Under the pieces are notes generated by a model. It saw only the letters and a program-made list of their open reading frames with translations. It did not search any database and was not told where the DNA came from. Of a DNA stretch of 33,976 bases, positions 18,124-26,533 are shown piece after piece. Made by a program: the position numbers and the translations under genes. Origin of the DNA: Prevotellaceae bacterium UBA2744 (GTDB lineage: Bacteria > Bacteroidota > Bacteroidia > Bacteroidales > Bacteroidaceae); NCBI GenBank assembly GCA_002353575.1, contig DEJQ01000005.1:1-33976 (forward strand), in the 5' to 3' direction. Position 1 is the stretch's first letter. Each line of letters begins with the position of its first letter.

Positions 18124-18746
18124 ACTACTGTAAATTCTGTGGTTGCAATAGTTATCTTACTGCCGATGGTTATCGCCGCCGGAATGCCTGCAGCGAGGGG
18201 TACTCCGTTGATGTATGTGCCGTTGGTCGAACCCATATCGGTAATGGTCCAACCGCCCGGAACAGCTGCAATGGTTCCGTGATTGCCAGACACGAACTGA
18301 AAGGCTGAGAGTTCTGGCCAGATGCCGCCTCTGCGACCGAACGGACCAGGCTGCAGTTTCAGACGCAGTCCGGCGCCCACGAGTGCCGACGGCAATGTAC
18401 GGGCAGCTGCAGTCGGTTCAGGCTGCATTCCTGCGTTTGGAGCTGAAGGCTGAGGATTGAAGGCTGAAGGCTGAGGTTGTGGCTGTGGCTGCTGGTAAAA
18501 CGACTGAGGTTGTGGCTGCTGAGGTTGAGGTTTGTTTTCCACTGTAGGTTGAGGAGCAACAGATACGCCTGCCTTGAGCATAGCCAGATATTTACGTCCC
18601 GGAATCAGGCTGTTGCCACACACCGGACATTCCGTGCCGCGCTTGGGTCGCTTACATTCCGGACACCATTTCAGTTCTTTCCCGCACTGGTCGCAAAATG
18701 CGCTGTCGTCGGGAATCATATTTCTACATTCAGGACACTGTGTCAT
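18120..18746 (-). CDS. Zinc ribbon-FHA domain protein
   Basis: A 208-residue phosphothreonine-reader candidate. The N-terminus carries four CxxC pairs (Cys 4/7, 18/21, 28/31, 40/43), enough for two zinc ribbons. A Pro/Gln-rich linker (about 65-118) follows, partly written by a simple DNA repeat. The FHA domain (about 122-208) keeps the core residues: GR (137-138), SGNH (153-156), DMGSTNGTYING (170-181). FHA domains bind pThr peptides, and the neighbouring kinase and zinc-ribbon proteins contain repeated Thr motifs that could be its ligands. Both ends overlap neighbours by ATGA (AAA+ gene upstream, PP2C downstream). Confidence 0.92.
   Translation of the reverse strand: MTQCPECRNMIPDDSAFCDQCGKELKWCPECKRPKRGTECPVCGNSLIPGRKYLAMLKAGVSVAPQPTVENKPQPQQPQPQSFYQQPQPQPQPSAFNPQPSAPNAGMQPEPTAAARTLPSALVGAGLRLKLQPGPFGRRGGIWPELSAFQFVSGNHGTIAAVPGGWTITDMGSTNGTYINGVPLAAGIPAAITIGSKITIATTEFTVV
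18440..18480. repeat. Simple repeat inside the FHA-gene linker
   Basis: Tandem GGCTGAAGGCTGAGG-type units encode Gln-Pro-Ser-Ala steps of the linker. The 15-mer at 18462-18476 recurs on the other strand at 32959-32973 in an intergenic region, so this looks like a dispersed repeat captured in a tolerant linker. Confidence 0.7.
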
Positions 18747-21700
18747 AATACATCCTCCATCTTTATTGTTTTACGTTCTTCAGGTGTGTGAGTGCCGCCC
18801 TCCTCGGCAAGACGTGCCGCCAGATTGCTCTTCACCTCGTCGAAGAGATTGCGGGCATCGCGTCCGTTGCCGAACGAGCGTCCACGGTTATTGTACATCA
18901 TTGTAAGTTTTCCGCGTACAGCGTTCTCCGCCATCGCGTCGAGCATATATCCACCCTTGTTGGCATGAATCATGAATATCTGGAACAACTCGTCAGGGGT
19001 GTAGTCTTCGAAGACGATGCGGTTGCGCTGCGGGAAACGGCTCTCGAATCCGCTATTTCCGGCAATGAACGCCTCCATCTCGTGAGTGTAGCCTGCAGCG
19101 ATGCAGACGAACTTGCCACGATCGTTTTCAAGACGCGTCACGAGAGTCTGGAGAGCATTGTTGCCATACTGCCCGTCGGCCAACTGGTATGCCTCGTCGA
19201 TAAACAAGATGCCACCCATAGCCGTATCAATCAAGTGGGATGTGATAGCCTCGGTATCGCCCATGTAGCGGCCTATCATCTTCGACTTGTCAACCTCGAC
19301 GACGTTGGGCGAAGGCAAAGCACCCATAGAATAGAGAATCTTACCCATGAGACGTGCCACGGTAGTCTTGCCCGTACCCGGATTGCCCAAGAACAGGTAG
19401 TGACCGAGCGGAATCTCCGGACGGCGGTTCTCCAACTTGGCACTCTCTATCTCATTATTAATAGTATGAGCCAGTTTTGTGAGAGTTGTCTTCACTCCCG
19501 AAAGACCGATGAGTTGGTTGAGTTCTGCCAGACATTCATCTACGGAAATCTTCTCCGGTTCTTCGTATGGGATATCCTCAAGGTAGGCTTTGTTGATCAA
19601 ATCAGGGGTCAACTGACCTCCGTTTTGTAGTAATTCCTGGAGGCGGTTGTTGATATTGGTCTTGGTTTCTGCAACCTTCTTCATTGCCTCTCCGGCATTG
19701 CCAAACTTATCATCCTTCATAGCAACCATGCTGCGGAACATATTGAGTGCTTTCATACGCACAGCATCGTCTGCCAACTTGAAATTATATCTTCTTTGTG
19801 TAGCAGCCCGTTCGTAAATCTCAAGCAATTCGTCGGCTGTATAGTCGTCGATATGGATAGTATGCGAGAAACGGCGCCTAAGACCCGGATTGGAGTTCAT
19901 GAATGTTTCCATCTCTTTTGGATAGCCTGCACAGATGACGACAAACTTGCCAGCTTCATTCTCCATGCGGGTCATAAGAGTCTGTACAGCCTTCTTTCCT
20001 TCGCTCGATGTGCTTCGTCCGGCTTCATCCATAGGTTCGAGGTCATAAGCTTCGTCGAGGAACAGCACACCGCCCATTGCTTCGTTGATAGCCTCGTTCA
20101 TGATTTTGTCGCTCTCATTAACATATTTCGAGATGATGTCTTTCGGCACTTTCTCCGTCACACGGTCGGTAGTCGTCACGCCCAGAGCCTTGAATATCTT
20201 TCCGAAGGTGCGGGCCACGGTAGTCTTGCCTGTACCCGGATTACCTGTCAGGATAAAATTGAACTTTGTGAGTCCCTCGGCAGCTTCACCCATTTCGATG
20301 AGCTGTTGCTGCACAGCCACTTCGTTAGCTATGCGGCGAATAGCATCCTTCACACTGTTCATACCGACGAAACCGTCGAGCTCCTTCATCACTTCCTCCA
20401 CCGATACACCCTCGGTAGCATCCTCGCCTACTATGTCGGCATAGGTAAGAATGCCATCTTTTGCATCGCGACGACCATAAGCTTTTACTGCCGCGTCGAA
20501 GAGGTTGCGTACTGCACGGGCGTTTCCAAAGGTTTCGGAACGTTTGAGGTACATCTTTTCGAATACCTTAGGCAGCATCTCATCCGCCTTTGCGTCGAGG
20601 GTGAATATGGTGTTTTCATTATTCTTCACAAGCATCATACGGAAAAGCTGTTCCAGTTCGCGGGCATTATAGTCTGGGAATTCTATTGTCACGTTGCATC
20701 GGGAAGAAAGACCAGAGTTCATTCGAACTAACTTTTCCATTTCCACAGTATAGCCGGCCATGATGCAGACGAACTCGCCCTTGCGGTTCTCCAAAAGGGT
20801 GATAAGGGTATTGACAGCATCCTTTCCGTAACCTCCACCGCCTTCACCTCCGAAAGAATCATTAAATGCGTAGGCTTCGTCGATGAAAAGGACACCTCCC
20901 ATCGCCTTGTCAACACAGTTCTTCACGTTCGCTTCGGTATCTCCGAGGTATCGTCCGATGAGGTCTTTGGCAGATACTTCCACGAACTGTCCTGTAGGCA
21001 ATGCTCCGACGGCATTGAGAACCTCACCGAATATGCGGGCAAAAGTGGTTTTTCCTGTTCCCGGATTACCAGTAAAAAGATAGTGGTCGCGAATCAGATG
21101 ATCTTTCACACCATTCTCCTTACGAGACTTCACATTCTTTACGATAGACCGTATTTCGTCCTTAACGCTCTGCAGACCTATGTAGTCTTCGAGTTCCGCC
21201 ATAATCTCTTCTTCCGACTTCGGAATGAAGCATTTGGATGTATCGACATCGTCTGTCACTATGGTTTTATCACCACGGAGGACTGCTTTTACATATATGG
21301 ACTCCGCCACATTCTCAGCGAGGTGACCGTTAAGGTAACTGATGTCGGGCTGACGCATATACCATGCGAAGTGAGCATTGAGTATTCGTGGCAGGTCGTC
21401 CGCTGTCTTCATATTATATGTCTCGTGGCAGATGTTGAGGCAGAGTTCCGTAAGGTCGGCAATCTTGAATGCATCAAGACGGAAGTCAAGCTCAAACAAA
21501 CGTGCCACTTCCTTATTATGTTCCATGAAGGAAAGCATATCTGTCTGCAAACCGCACAGCAACACGATTGGAGCTTTCAAATCGTGCATAAGACGAAAGA
21601 GTTTATCAAGACGGTTCACGTCGTTCGATTTCTCTCTTGGCACCAGTTTCTGTGCATTTGTGATGAGCAGGATACCATCTTTGATTGCCGTCATGTTTTT

Positions 21701-22042
21701 ATCGAAGTCACCCATAAACTCATCCCAGTCAGCAGCGTCCACCTCCTTGGCTGCATGTTTAACAACCCCCGACGAAATCATCTTAGAAGCGATGAGATGG
21801 GCAATAAAATTCTTTCCCGTACCCGAGTCGCCGAGTATAAGGCAGTCAAGTCCGATGCGCGTACCGTTCTTTACCACTTCCTTCGCCACCTTGAGTTTGT
21901 TGTCAAGATCATCGAGCTTAGGGATGACGGAATCCTTTCCTATCAGTCCCTTCTGGGTAGTCTCCTGAGCTATAGGTTCTCCACAGAATCTACAATAGAG
22001 AGCCTCCTGCCGGTTTTCTTTTCCACATTTGTTACAAGTCAT
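18743..22042 (-). CDS. Zinc-ribbon AAA+ protein with four P-loop modules (CbxX/CfqX, EccA/SpoVK-like)
   Basis: A 1099-residue ATPase. A zinc ribbon opens it (Cys 3, 6, 17, 20). The first AAA+ module (about 45-250) has GDSGTGKN as P-loop (near 71) but a degenerate Walker B, GILLITNAQKL. Three canonical modules follow, each with GNPGTGKTT (near 324, 599 and 884), GVLF[I/L]DEAY or GILFIDEAY as Walker B, and an Arg-finger segment (SGLSSR, PGLRRR, SGFESR). The last three match the CbxX/CfqX group, which includes the RuBisCO activase CbbX, ESX EccA and sporulation SpoVK, all protein-complex remodellers. Known relatives have one or two modules, so four is long. It starts 12 bases after the kinase gene and overlaps the FHA gene. 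Confidence 0.93.
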   Translation of the reverse strand: MTCNKCGKENRQEALYCRFCGEPIAQETTQKGLIGKDSVIPKLDDLDNKLKVAKEVVKNGTRIGLDCLILGDSGTGKNFIAHLIASKMISSGVVKHAAKEVDAADWDEFMGDFDKNMTAIKDGILLITNAQKLVPREKSNDVNRLDKLFRLMHDLKAPIVLLCGLQTDMLSFMEHNKEVARLFELDFRLDAFKIADLTELCLNICHETYNMKTADDLPRILNAHFAWYMRQPDISYLNGHLAENVAESIYVKAVLRGDKTIVTDDVDTSKCFIPKSEEEIMAELEDYIGLQSVKDEIRSIVKNVKSRKENGVKDHLIRDHYLFTGNPGTGKTTFARIFGEVLNAVGALPTGQFVEVSAKDLIGRYLGDTEANVKNCVDKAMGGVLFIDEAYAFNDSFGGEGGGGYGKDAVNTLITLLENRKGEFVCIMAGYTVEMEKLVRMNSGLSSRCNVTIEFPDYNARELEQLFRMMLVKNNENTIFTLDAKADEMLPKVFEKMYLKRSETFGNARAVRNLFDAAVKAYGRRDAKDGILTYADIVGEDATEGVSVEEVMKELDGFVGMNSVKDAIRRIANEVAVQQQLIEMGEAAEGLTKFNFILTGNPGTGKTTVARTFGKIFKALGVTTTDRVTEKVPKDIISKYVNESDKIMNEAINEAMGGVLFLDEAYDLEPMDEAGRSTSSEGKKAVQTLMTRMENEAGKFVVICAGYPKEMETFMNSNPGLRRRFSHTIHIDDYTADELLEIYERAATQRRYNFKLADDAVRMKALNMFRSMVAMKDDKFGNAGEAMKKVAETKTNINNRLQELLQNGGQLTPDLINKAYLEDIPYEEPEKISVDECLAELNQLIGLSGVKTTLTKLAHTINNEIESAKLENRRPEIPLGHYLFLGNPGTGKTTVARLMGKILYSMGALPSPNVVEVDKSKMIGRYMGDTEAITSHLIDTAMGGILFIDEAYQLADGQYGNNALQTLVTRLENDRGKFVCIAAGYTHEMEAFIAGNSGFESRFPQRNRIVFEDYTPDELFQIFMIHANKGGYMLDAMAENAVRGKLTMMYNNRGRSFGNGRDARNLFDEVKSNLAARLAEEGGTHTPEERKTIKMEDVL

Positions 22043-22054
22043 AATACAGTGTAA

Positions 22055-25000
22055 TTATGGATTATTATTCTGGTTAGTCACTTTTATCAGTTTATCGAGC
22101 GAGATACTCTGCACTTCCGACTCAACGGGAGTTGCCGTTTGTGCTGGAGCCGATTCTGCCGCAGGTTGTTCAGCAGGTTTCTCTGTCGGTTTCTCTGCCG
22201 CGGGTTGTGCTGCAGGAGCTGACAGCTCCGCCGGTTTCGGTGTCGGTGCTGCTTTTGGCTTTGACTCCGGTTGAGTCTTCTGTTCCGGTTTCACCGGTGT
22301 TTCGGGTTGTGTTTCCGTTGCCTGAGCCGCTGCCTGTGCAGCCACGATTTTGCTTATCTCTATTATGGTAAGCGAATCTGCCATACCTGTCACTTCGAGT
22401 CCCTGAGCCTGCTGGAATGCCTCCACAGCCTTTTGGGTTCCCCGTCCGTAGTCACCGTCGGCACGTCCCTTGCTATATCCCTGTTCGCGCAGGAAGTTCT
22501 GCAGTTTCACTACTTCCTCGCCCTTGTCGCCTTTCTGAAGCGGACGGAGTATGTACGGTTCTATCTTTTCTTCCTCAACAGGCGAACGACCGAAGATTCG
22601 TTCTACGATAGGAGCTGTGAGGCGGTCGAAGCGTTCGCTCTTAGGAATAAGCATGCTGAAGAGCAGCAGGAACCATACCACGCCGATGAATATCATCATA
22701 TAGATGCGACGCACACGAAGGTCTCCTTTCCAGTTTTGCAGTTCTTCATCGTTGAAGGCTCCGTTAAGTGATGAGTCGAACTCATCCTCATCGTCGAAGG
22801 CGTAGTATAGAGGTTCGAGCACCTTTTCGTCGAAACCTGGTTTGATGAATTTGCGGGCTTTCTTTGCGTATGAACTTGGCGAGAAGATGGTTCTCATACT
22901 GAAGAACACCAGCACAACCAATACCACAACCGCATAGAAGTAGAGTATGAACTGTCCGAGGAACCTCACCAGGAAGTATAGTATCACCGCAATTATCAGT
23001 CCGCCTATGATAGAGCCGACACACCCCACATTTTCATCATCGCCCAGATTGATGAAATAGGTGCCGACTCCCAATACCAGACCCACTATCCAGATATAGT
23101 TCTGCAGATGGAGCGAACTCGTATCGACAAGGGGATTCTCGATGATGGAGAACACCAGCATGGCAAGTAATAATACCGCAGGCACTACAGCAAGCAGTAA
23201 GGTAAGAATATACTGTGCCAGATTACGGGCATTCAGACTGCGAATCTTCGACTTACCTTCACCAAGCAGTCTCTCAGCCTCCTTCACGGCACGGTTGTAA
23301 CGGACTACCGGTTCCATCGTGTCGTCGATTCTCTCCATATCGAGCACATACTGCTGCAGGAGTTTTTCGTAAGTAAACTGAGGTTTTAGGTTGACCGTAG
23401 GGTCGTCCATGCGACATACAGCAAGGAAACCGCGCAGACCCTTATTCTCGAATTCGTCTTTCAGCACCTTCTTGCTTTCACTGAACACCTCGTTCGGGGT
23501 AGTGACAGTCCTGTTAGAACCGGTAAAGAGATATTCCGGTGTAGCTCCGTAACCTTTTATAATCTTCATCCACGACGACTGGAAGAAATACAGATCATCG
23601 TCGGGACCCGCCTTCTCCTCATACTCTTGCGATTCGCGATCAGTAGCCGAATAGAACCATCGCAACTGATCCTTGAATCGGTAGCCCTTGGTATTGAGAA
23701 AATCAACAAAGTAGCGCTCTTCCACTGTATCGATTATACTCGCAGCCACACACCTGATCATATCGACTGATATCTGGCGGTTCAGTGGTGCGTACTCTTT
23801 TCTGTTCCAGATGCTATCAACCTTTTCAAGGTCCCCTTCGCAGATATTCCAGAATATGTTATATATCTTATTGAGGAATCGTCCTATTCCCTCGCCTGTC
23901 ATAGCATAGTCCGGATGATTCGGATCATTTCGGAGGGCGATATCCGTCAGCGGGTCTATCAGTTGTACGCGAAGCATATACACTCCGGCAAATACATTAT
24001 CATCAGGGTCTGGAAAACTCTCCACGATGCTGGCATCGCGTACCCTCACCCACTCCTTGAAATAATCATCCTCCAGATCGGAGATAGACTGGTCGTCAAG
24101 CAGCACATCGTTGCAGAAATCGCTCACATCCTTCAGAGTTACACAGTCCTTCTCAACTGTTTCACCAGTCTCACGCGAAGTACCGACGAGGAGATAGGGA
24201 CGTTCCGGATCAAGTGTACAGACAGCTGCAAAGCGTCCTAATTCGTGATTATCCTTTAATCGATTCTCCCATATATCATGTATTTCTCTAGCAAGTCCGG
24301 GATCACACTCCTTCAACCACTTCTCTACCGTTCCATCATAAAGGTAATGGATACCTAGTTCCGGGTCTTCGCACATACAGTCTGCCAATTCCTTGGGAGT
24401 ATTGGCATAAAGGTGTTTAGTCGCGCTGAAGGTTATGTTGAGATCTGCCAATCGCCAATCTTCCTCTACCTCCACATCCTCGCCCTCTATGGTGCGAACT
24501 ATCTCATCAAGGTCCCAGCGTTTACCGGGATCCTTTATAAGCAGCCCCCTACATATCTTGTTCAGCGGGTCGGGCATATCCTCGGGAATCTCTATTCTGC
24601 CCTTTTTCTTGTCCATCGACAGTTCATGTTCCTTCTGGCGGAACTTCGCCTCGCCCATCCATAGCGAAAGAACCGTCATACCCAGAGAGTAGAAGTCGGC
24701 TTTAGGGGTCAGTTCGCAATAGGTCACCGCTCCCAAAGTACTGGTATTTTGAGGGTCATACACTTCAGGTGCTGCATAGGTAGGAGTACGGGTTTGCGGA
24801 GTACTTACCGACCCCTTCGGTCCCAATACGTCGGCGATACCGAAGTCGCACACTACGCTATTCCATGTATCTCTGTCTTTTATGAGTATATTGGCAGGTT
24901 TTATGTCCTTATGTATGATACCCGCCTTGTGCATTTCATCGAGGGCAAACGCCGTCTTCAGCATTATACCGGTTATAGCCTCCGCATTTCCTTTTATTCC

Positions 25001-25543
25001 GGCTGCTGCTGCACTACCTCCCGGCACATACTCCAACAGCTCGAAGTCTTCGGCATAATCCACTATTTCCACCAGAACATGTTTGTCGTTCAGTTTCTGC
25101 AGTGCAGGCATCACAGCCATATTCACTTTGGAAGTCGGGTTATATTTCTTCAGAGCATAGCGCCGTCTGCCTTTCTTCACTATGTATATGGTGCCTTCTC
25201 CTCCGCGACCTAACTCTTTTTCTACAATATAGTTTTTGCCGCCAACGGTAATAGTGTCGCCCTCTTTATAACCACTGGCGGGAAGAGGATTGCCTGCCGG
25301 CACAGCATTAAAAGCCGAAGCAGTCTTTTCCACAGGGCTAGCAGGGTTGCGGGGAGCCGTAGCAGTCTTCTCCACCTCTGGCATAGCAGGATTGCGGGGA
25401 GCCGTAGCAGTCTTCTCAACCTCAGGCATAGCTGGGTTGCGAGGGGCAGTCGCGGTCTTCTCAACCTCTGGCATAGCAGGGTTGCCAAAAGCCGTGGCAG
25501 TCTTCTCCACCTCTGGTTGTTTTATATCATCCGGATTCTCCAT
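22055..25543 (-). CDS. Transmembrane Ser/Thr protein kinase with peptidoglycan-binding domain
   Basis: A 1162-residue eukaryotic-like (Hanks) kinase. Residues 10-76 hold five EKTA[T/S] repeats. The kinase domain (about 104-370) has a Gly-loop (112-117), Lys132, HKDIKPAN (211-218), DFG (233-235) and APE (258-260), so it should be active. A cytosolic middle region of about 400 residues matches nothing I know. Five membrane helices are likely (about 773-800, 813-831, 841-860, 862-884, 944-964), which would put the C-terminus in the periplasm. There a PG_binding_1 domain (about 995-1055, LQKGDKGEEVVKLQNFL) is followed by a Pro/Ala/Glu-rich tail. It probably senses cell-wall state. It sits 5 bases after the zinc-ribbon gene. 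Confidence 0.93.
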   Translation of the reverse strand: MENPDDIKQPEVEKTATAFGNPAMPEVEKTATAPRNPAMPEVEKTATAPRNPAMPEVEKTATAPRNPASPVEKTASAFNAVPAGNPLPASGYKEGDTITVGGKNYIVEKELGRGGEGTIYIVKKGRRRYALKKYNPTSKVNMAVMPALQKLNDKHVLVEIVDYAEDFELLEYVPGGSAAAAGIKGNAEAITGIMLKTAFALDEMHKAGIIHKDIKPANILIKDRDTWNSVVCDFGIADVLGPKGSVSTPQTRTPTYAAPEVYDPQNTSTLGAVTYCELTPKADFYSLGMTVLSLWMGEAKFRQKEHELSMDKKKGRIEIPEDMPDPLNKICRGLLIKDPGKRWDLDEIVRTIEGEDVEVEEDWRLADLNITFSATKHLYANTPKELADCMCEDPELGIHYLYDGTVEKWLKECDPGLAREIHDIWENRLKDNHELGRFAAVCTLDPERPYLLVGTSRETGETVEKDCVTLKDVSDFCNDVLLDDQSISDLEDDYFKEWVRVRDASIVESFPDPDDNVFAGVYMLRVQLIDPLTDIALRNDPNHPDYAMTGEGIGRFLNKIYNIFWNICEGDLEKVDSIWNRKEYAPLNRQISVDMIRCVAASIIDTVEERYFVDFLNTKGYRFKDQLRWFYSATDRESQEYEEKAGPDDDLYFFQSSWMKIIKGYGATPEYLFTGSNRTVTTPNEVFSESKKVLKDEFENKGLRGFLAVCRMDDPTVNLKPQFTYEKLLQQYVLDMERIDDTMEPVVRYNRAVKEAERLLGEGKSKIRSLNARNLAQYILTLLLAVVPAVLLLAMLVFSIIENPLVDTSSLHLQNYIWIVGLVLGVGTYFINLGDDENVGCVGSIIGGLIIAVILYFLVRFLGQFILYFYAVVVLVVLVFFSMRTIFSPSSYAKKARKFIKPGFDEKVLEPLYYAFDDEDEFDSSLNGAFNDEELQNWKGDLRVRRIYMMIFIGVVWFLLLFSMLIPKSERFDRLTAPIVERIFGRSPVEEEKIEPYILRPLQKGDKGEEVVKLQNFLREQGYSKGRADGDYGRGTQKAVEAFQQAQGLEVTGMADSLTIIEISKIVAAQAAAQATETQPETPVKPEQKTQPESKPKAAPTPKPAELSAPAAQPAAEKPTEKPAEQPAAESAPAQTATPVESEVQSISLDKLIKVTNQNNNP
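25320..25519. repeat. 45-base tandem repeat in the kinase 5' coding region
   Basis: Five units beginning GCAGTCTT (plus strand) start at 25320, 25362, 25407, 25452 and 25497; the first is 42 bases, the next three 45 and the last partial. They encode 15-residue units with VEKTATA and NPAMPE, putting Thr at residues 15, 30, 45, 60 and 74 of the kinase. All units keep the frame. Confidence 0.95.
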
Positions 25544-25548
25544 ACTTA

Positions 25549-26484
25549 TTATCTTTTATAGACTCTTCTTTCAGCTCTTGTTATATTCAATACAGCTCCC
25601 TCGGTATTGGCATCGACCACTTGCCAGAGTTGGGCATCGGTCCACTTGCCGCCGAATTCCTGATAAAGACATTCATTGGGATTCTTGTGCAACACATGAC
25701 ACCTCTCGCACTCCCATGCCATGCAGGGTTCGGGATTTATTCCGTACCATTTTTCCTCTATGATTTCCATCACGGCTACCTTACGGGCTGTATAGTAGTT
25801 TCGCTGTTCCTGCGGAGTGCTTCCTGCAGGAGGCAACATCTTTTCCAAAAAGCCGTTTACATCTTCTAGTTTTTTCTTGTATTCGGTAATTATTTCCTCA
25901 CGACTGCGGTTCACCGTCTTGGGTTTTGCAGCCTTTGGTTTTTCAGCAGGAGTAAAACCGATTTTCGACATGAGTTCCAGGTAGCGACGCTCTATATCGC
26001 TGAGTTCCTGTGCAGTCTCCTCATCTACCTCCTCTTCGTCTGCTGCTTCCAGTTCAGCCTCCAATTCGGCTATCTTTACTATAGCCTGAACCACAGCCAG
26101 CACGTTCTCATCGTTTTTTGCTTTCTCTACGGCTGCACGGGCAGCTCGCGACAGCGGTTTACCACACTTCAGACAGAAAGAGCGGAAGTTTCGCGTGCCA
26201 CAGCCAGGACACACCACTCCGTCGGCAGGCATACCGCATTCCGGACAGTCCATATCCTCCGGGTTCATCGGTGCTCCGCAGAAGGTGCAGTAATCCACCA
26301 GTTTCCATCCGCATTGGGGACACAATTCCATATCGGCTTCTACAACCGCACCACACTTGGGACAAGCACCTGTAGCAGGCTTCTCCTGAGTCTGAGCTAC
26401 GGAAGCCGTCTTCTCTTGTGGTTTGGGAGCAGTGGCAACTTTCGCTGCCTCCTGTTCGCGTACTTTTACATTTGTATTAGACAT
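25549..26484 (-). CDS. Multi-zinc-ribbon protein with an EKTAS motif
   Basis: A 311-residue cytosolic protein with no named family that I can assign. Residues 1-38 are Ala/Lys/Gln-rich with EKTASV (Thr26), the same motif as the repeats of the kinase next door. Six CxxC pairs follow (Cys 41/44, 55/58, 66/69, 80/83, 92/95, 104/107), enough for three zinc ribbons. Then comes an acidic helical, probably coiled-coil region (about 110-210), and a C-terminal domain with a further CERCH and an aromatic-rich end. Zinc ribbons of this kind often mediate protein contacts. It lies 5 bases before the kinase gene and is a good candidate for the kinase's substrate. Confidence 0.75.
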   Translation of the reverse strand: MSNTNVKVREQEAAKVATAPKPQEKTASVAQTQEKPATGACPKCGAVVEADMELCPQCGWKLVDYCTFCGAPMNPEDMDCPECGMPADGVVCPGCGTRNFRSFCLKCGKPLSRAARAAVEKAKNDENVLAVVQAIVKIAELEAELEAADEEEVDEETAQELSDIERRYLELMSKIGFTPAEKPKAAKPKTVNRSREEIITEYKKKLEDVNGFLEKMLPPAGSTPQEQRNYYTARKVAVMEIIEEKWYGINPEPCMAWECERCHVLHKNPNECLYQEFGGKWTDAQLWQVVDANTEGAVLNITRAERRVYKR

Positions 26485-26533
26485 AGGTGTTTATTTAGAG
26501 TAGTTATTGGGAGTTTATGATGGAGTTATGGGT

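Noticed and set aside
19796..22054. Plus-strand frames of 300 or more codons opposite the AAA+ gene
   Set aside because: Antisense to a clearly conserved four-module ATPase, with no recognisable motif.
25320..25519. CRISPR-like array of 45-base repeats
   Set aside because: The units are contiguous without unique spacers, stay in one reading frame and encode the kinase N-terminus.
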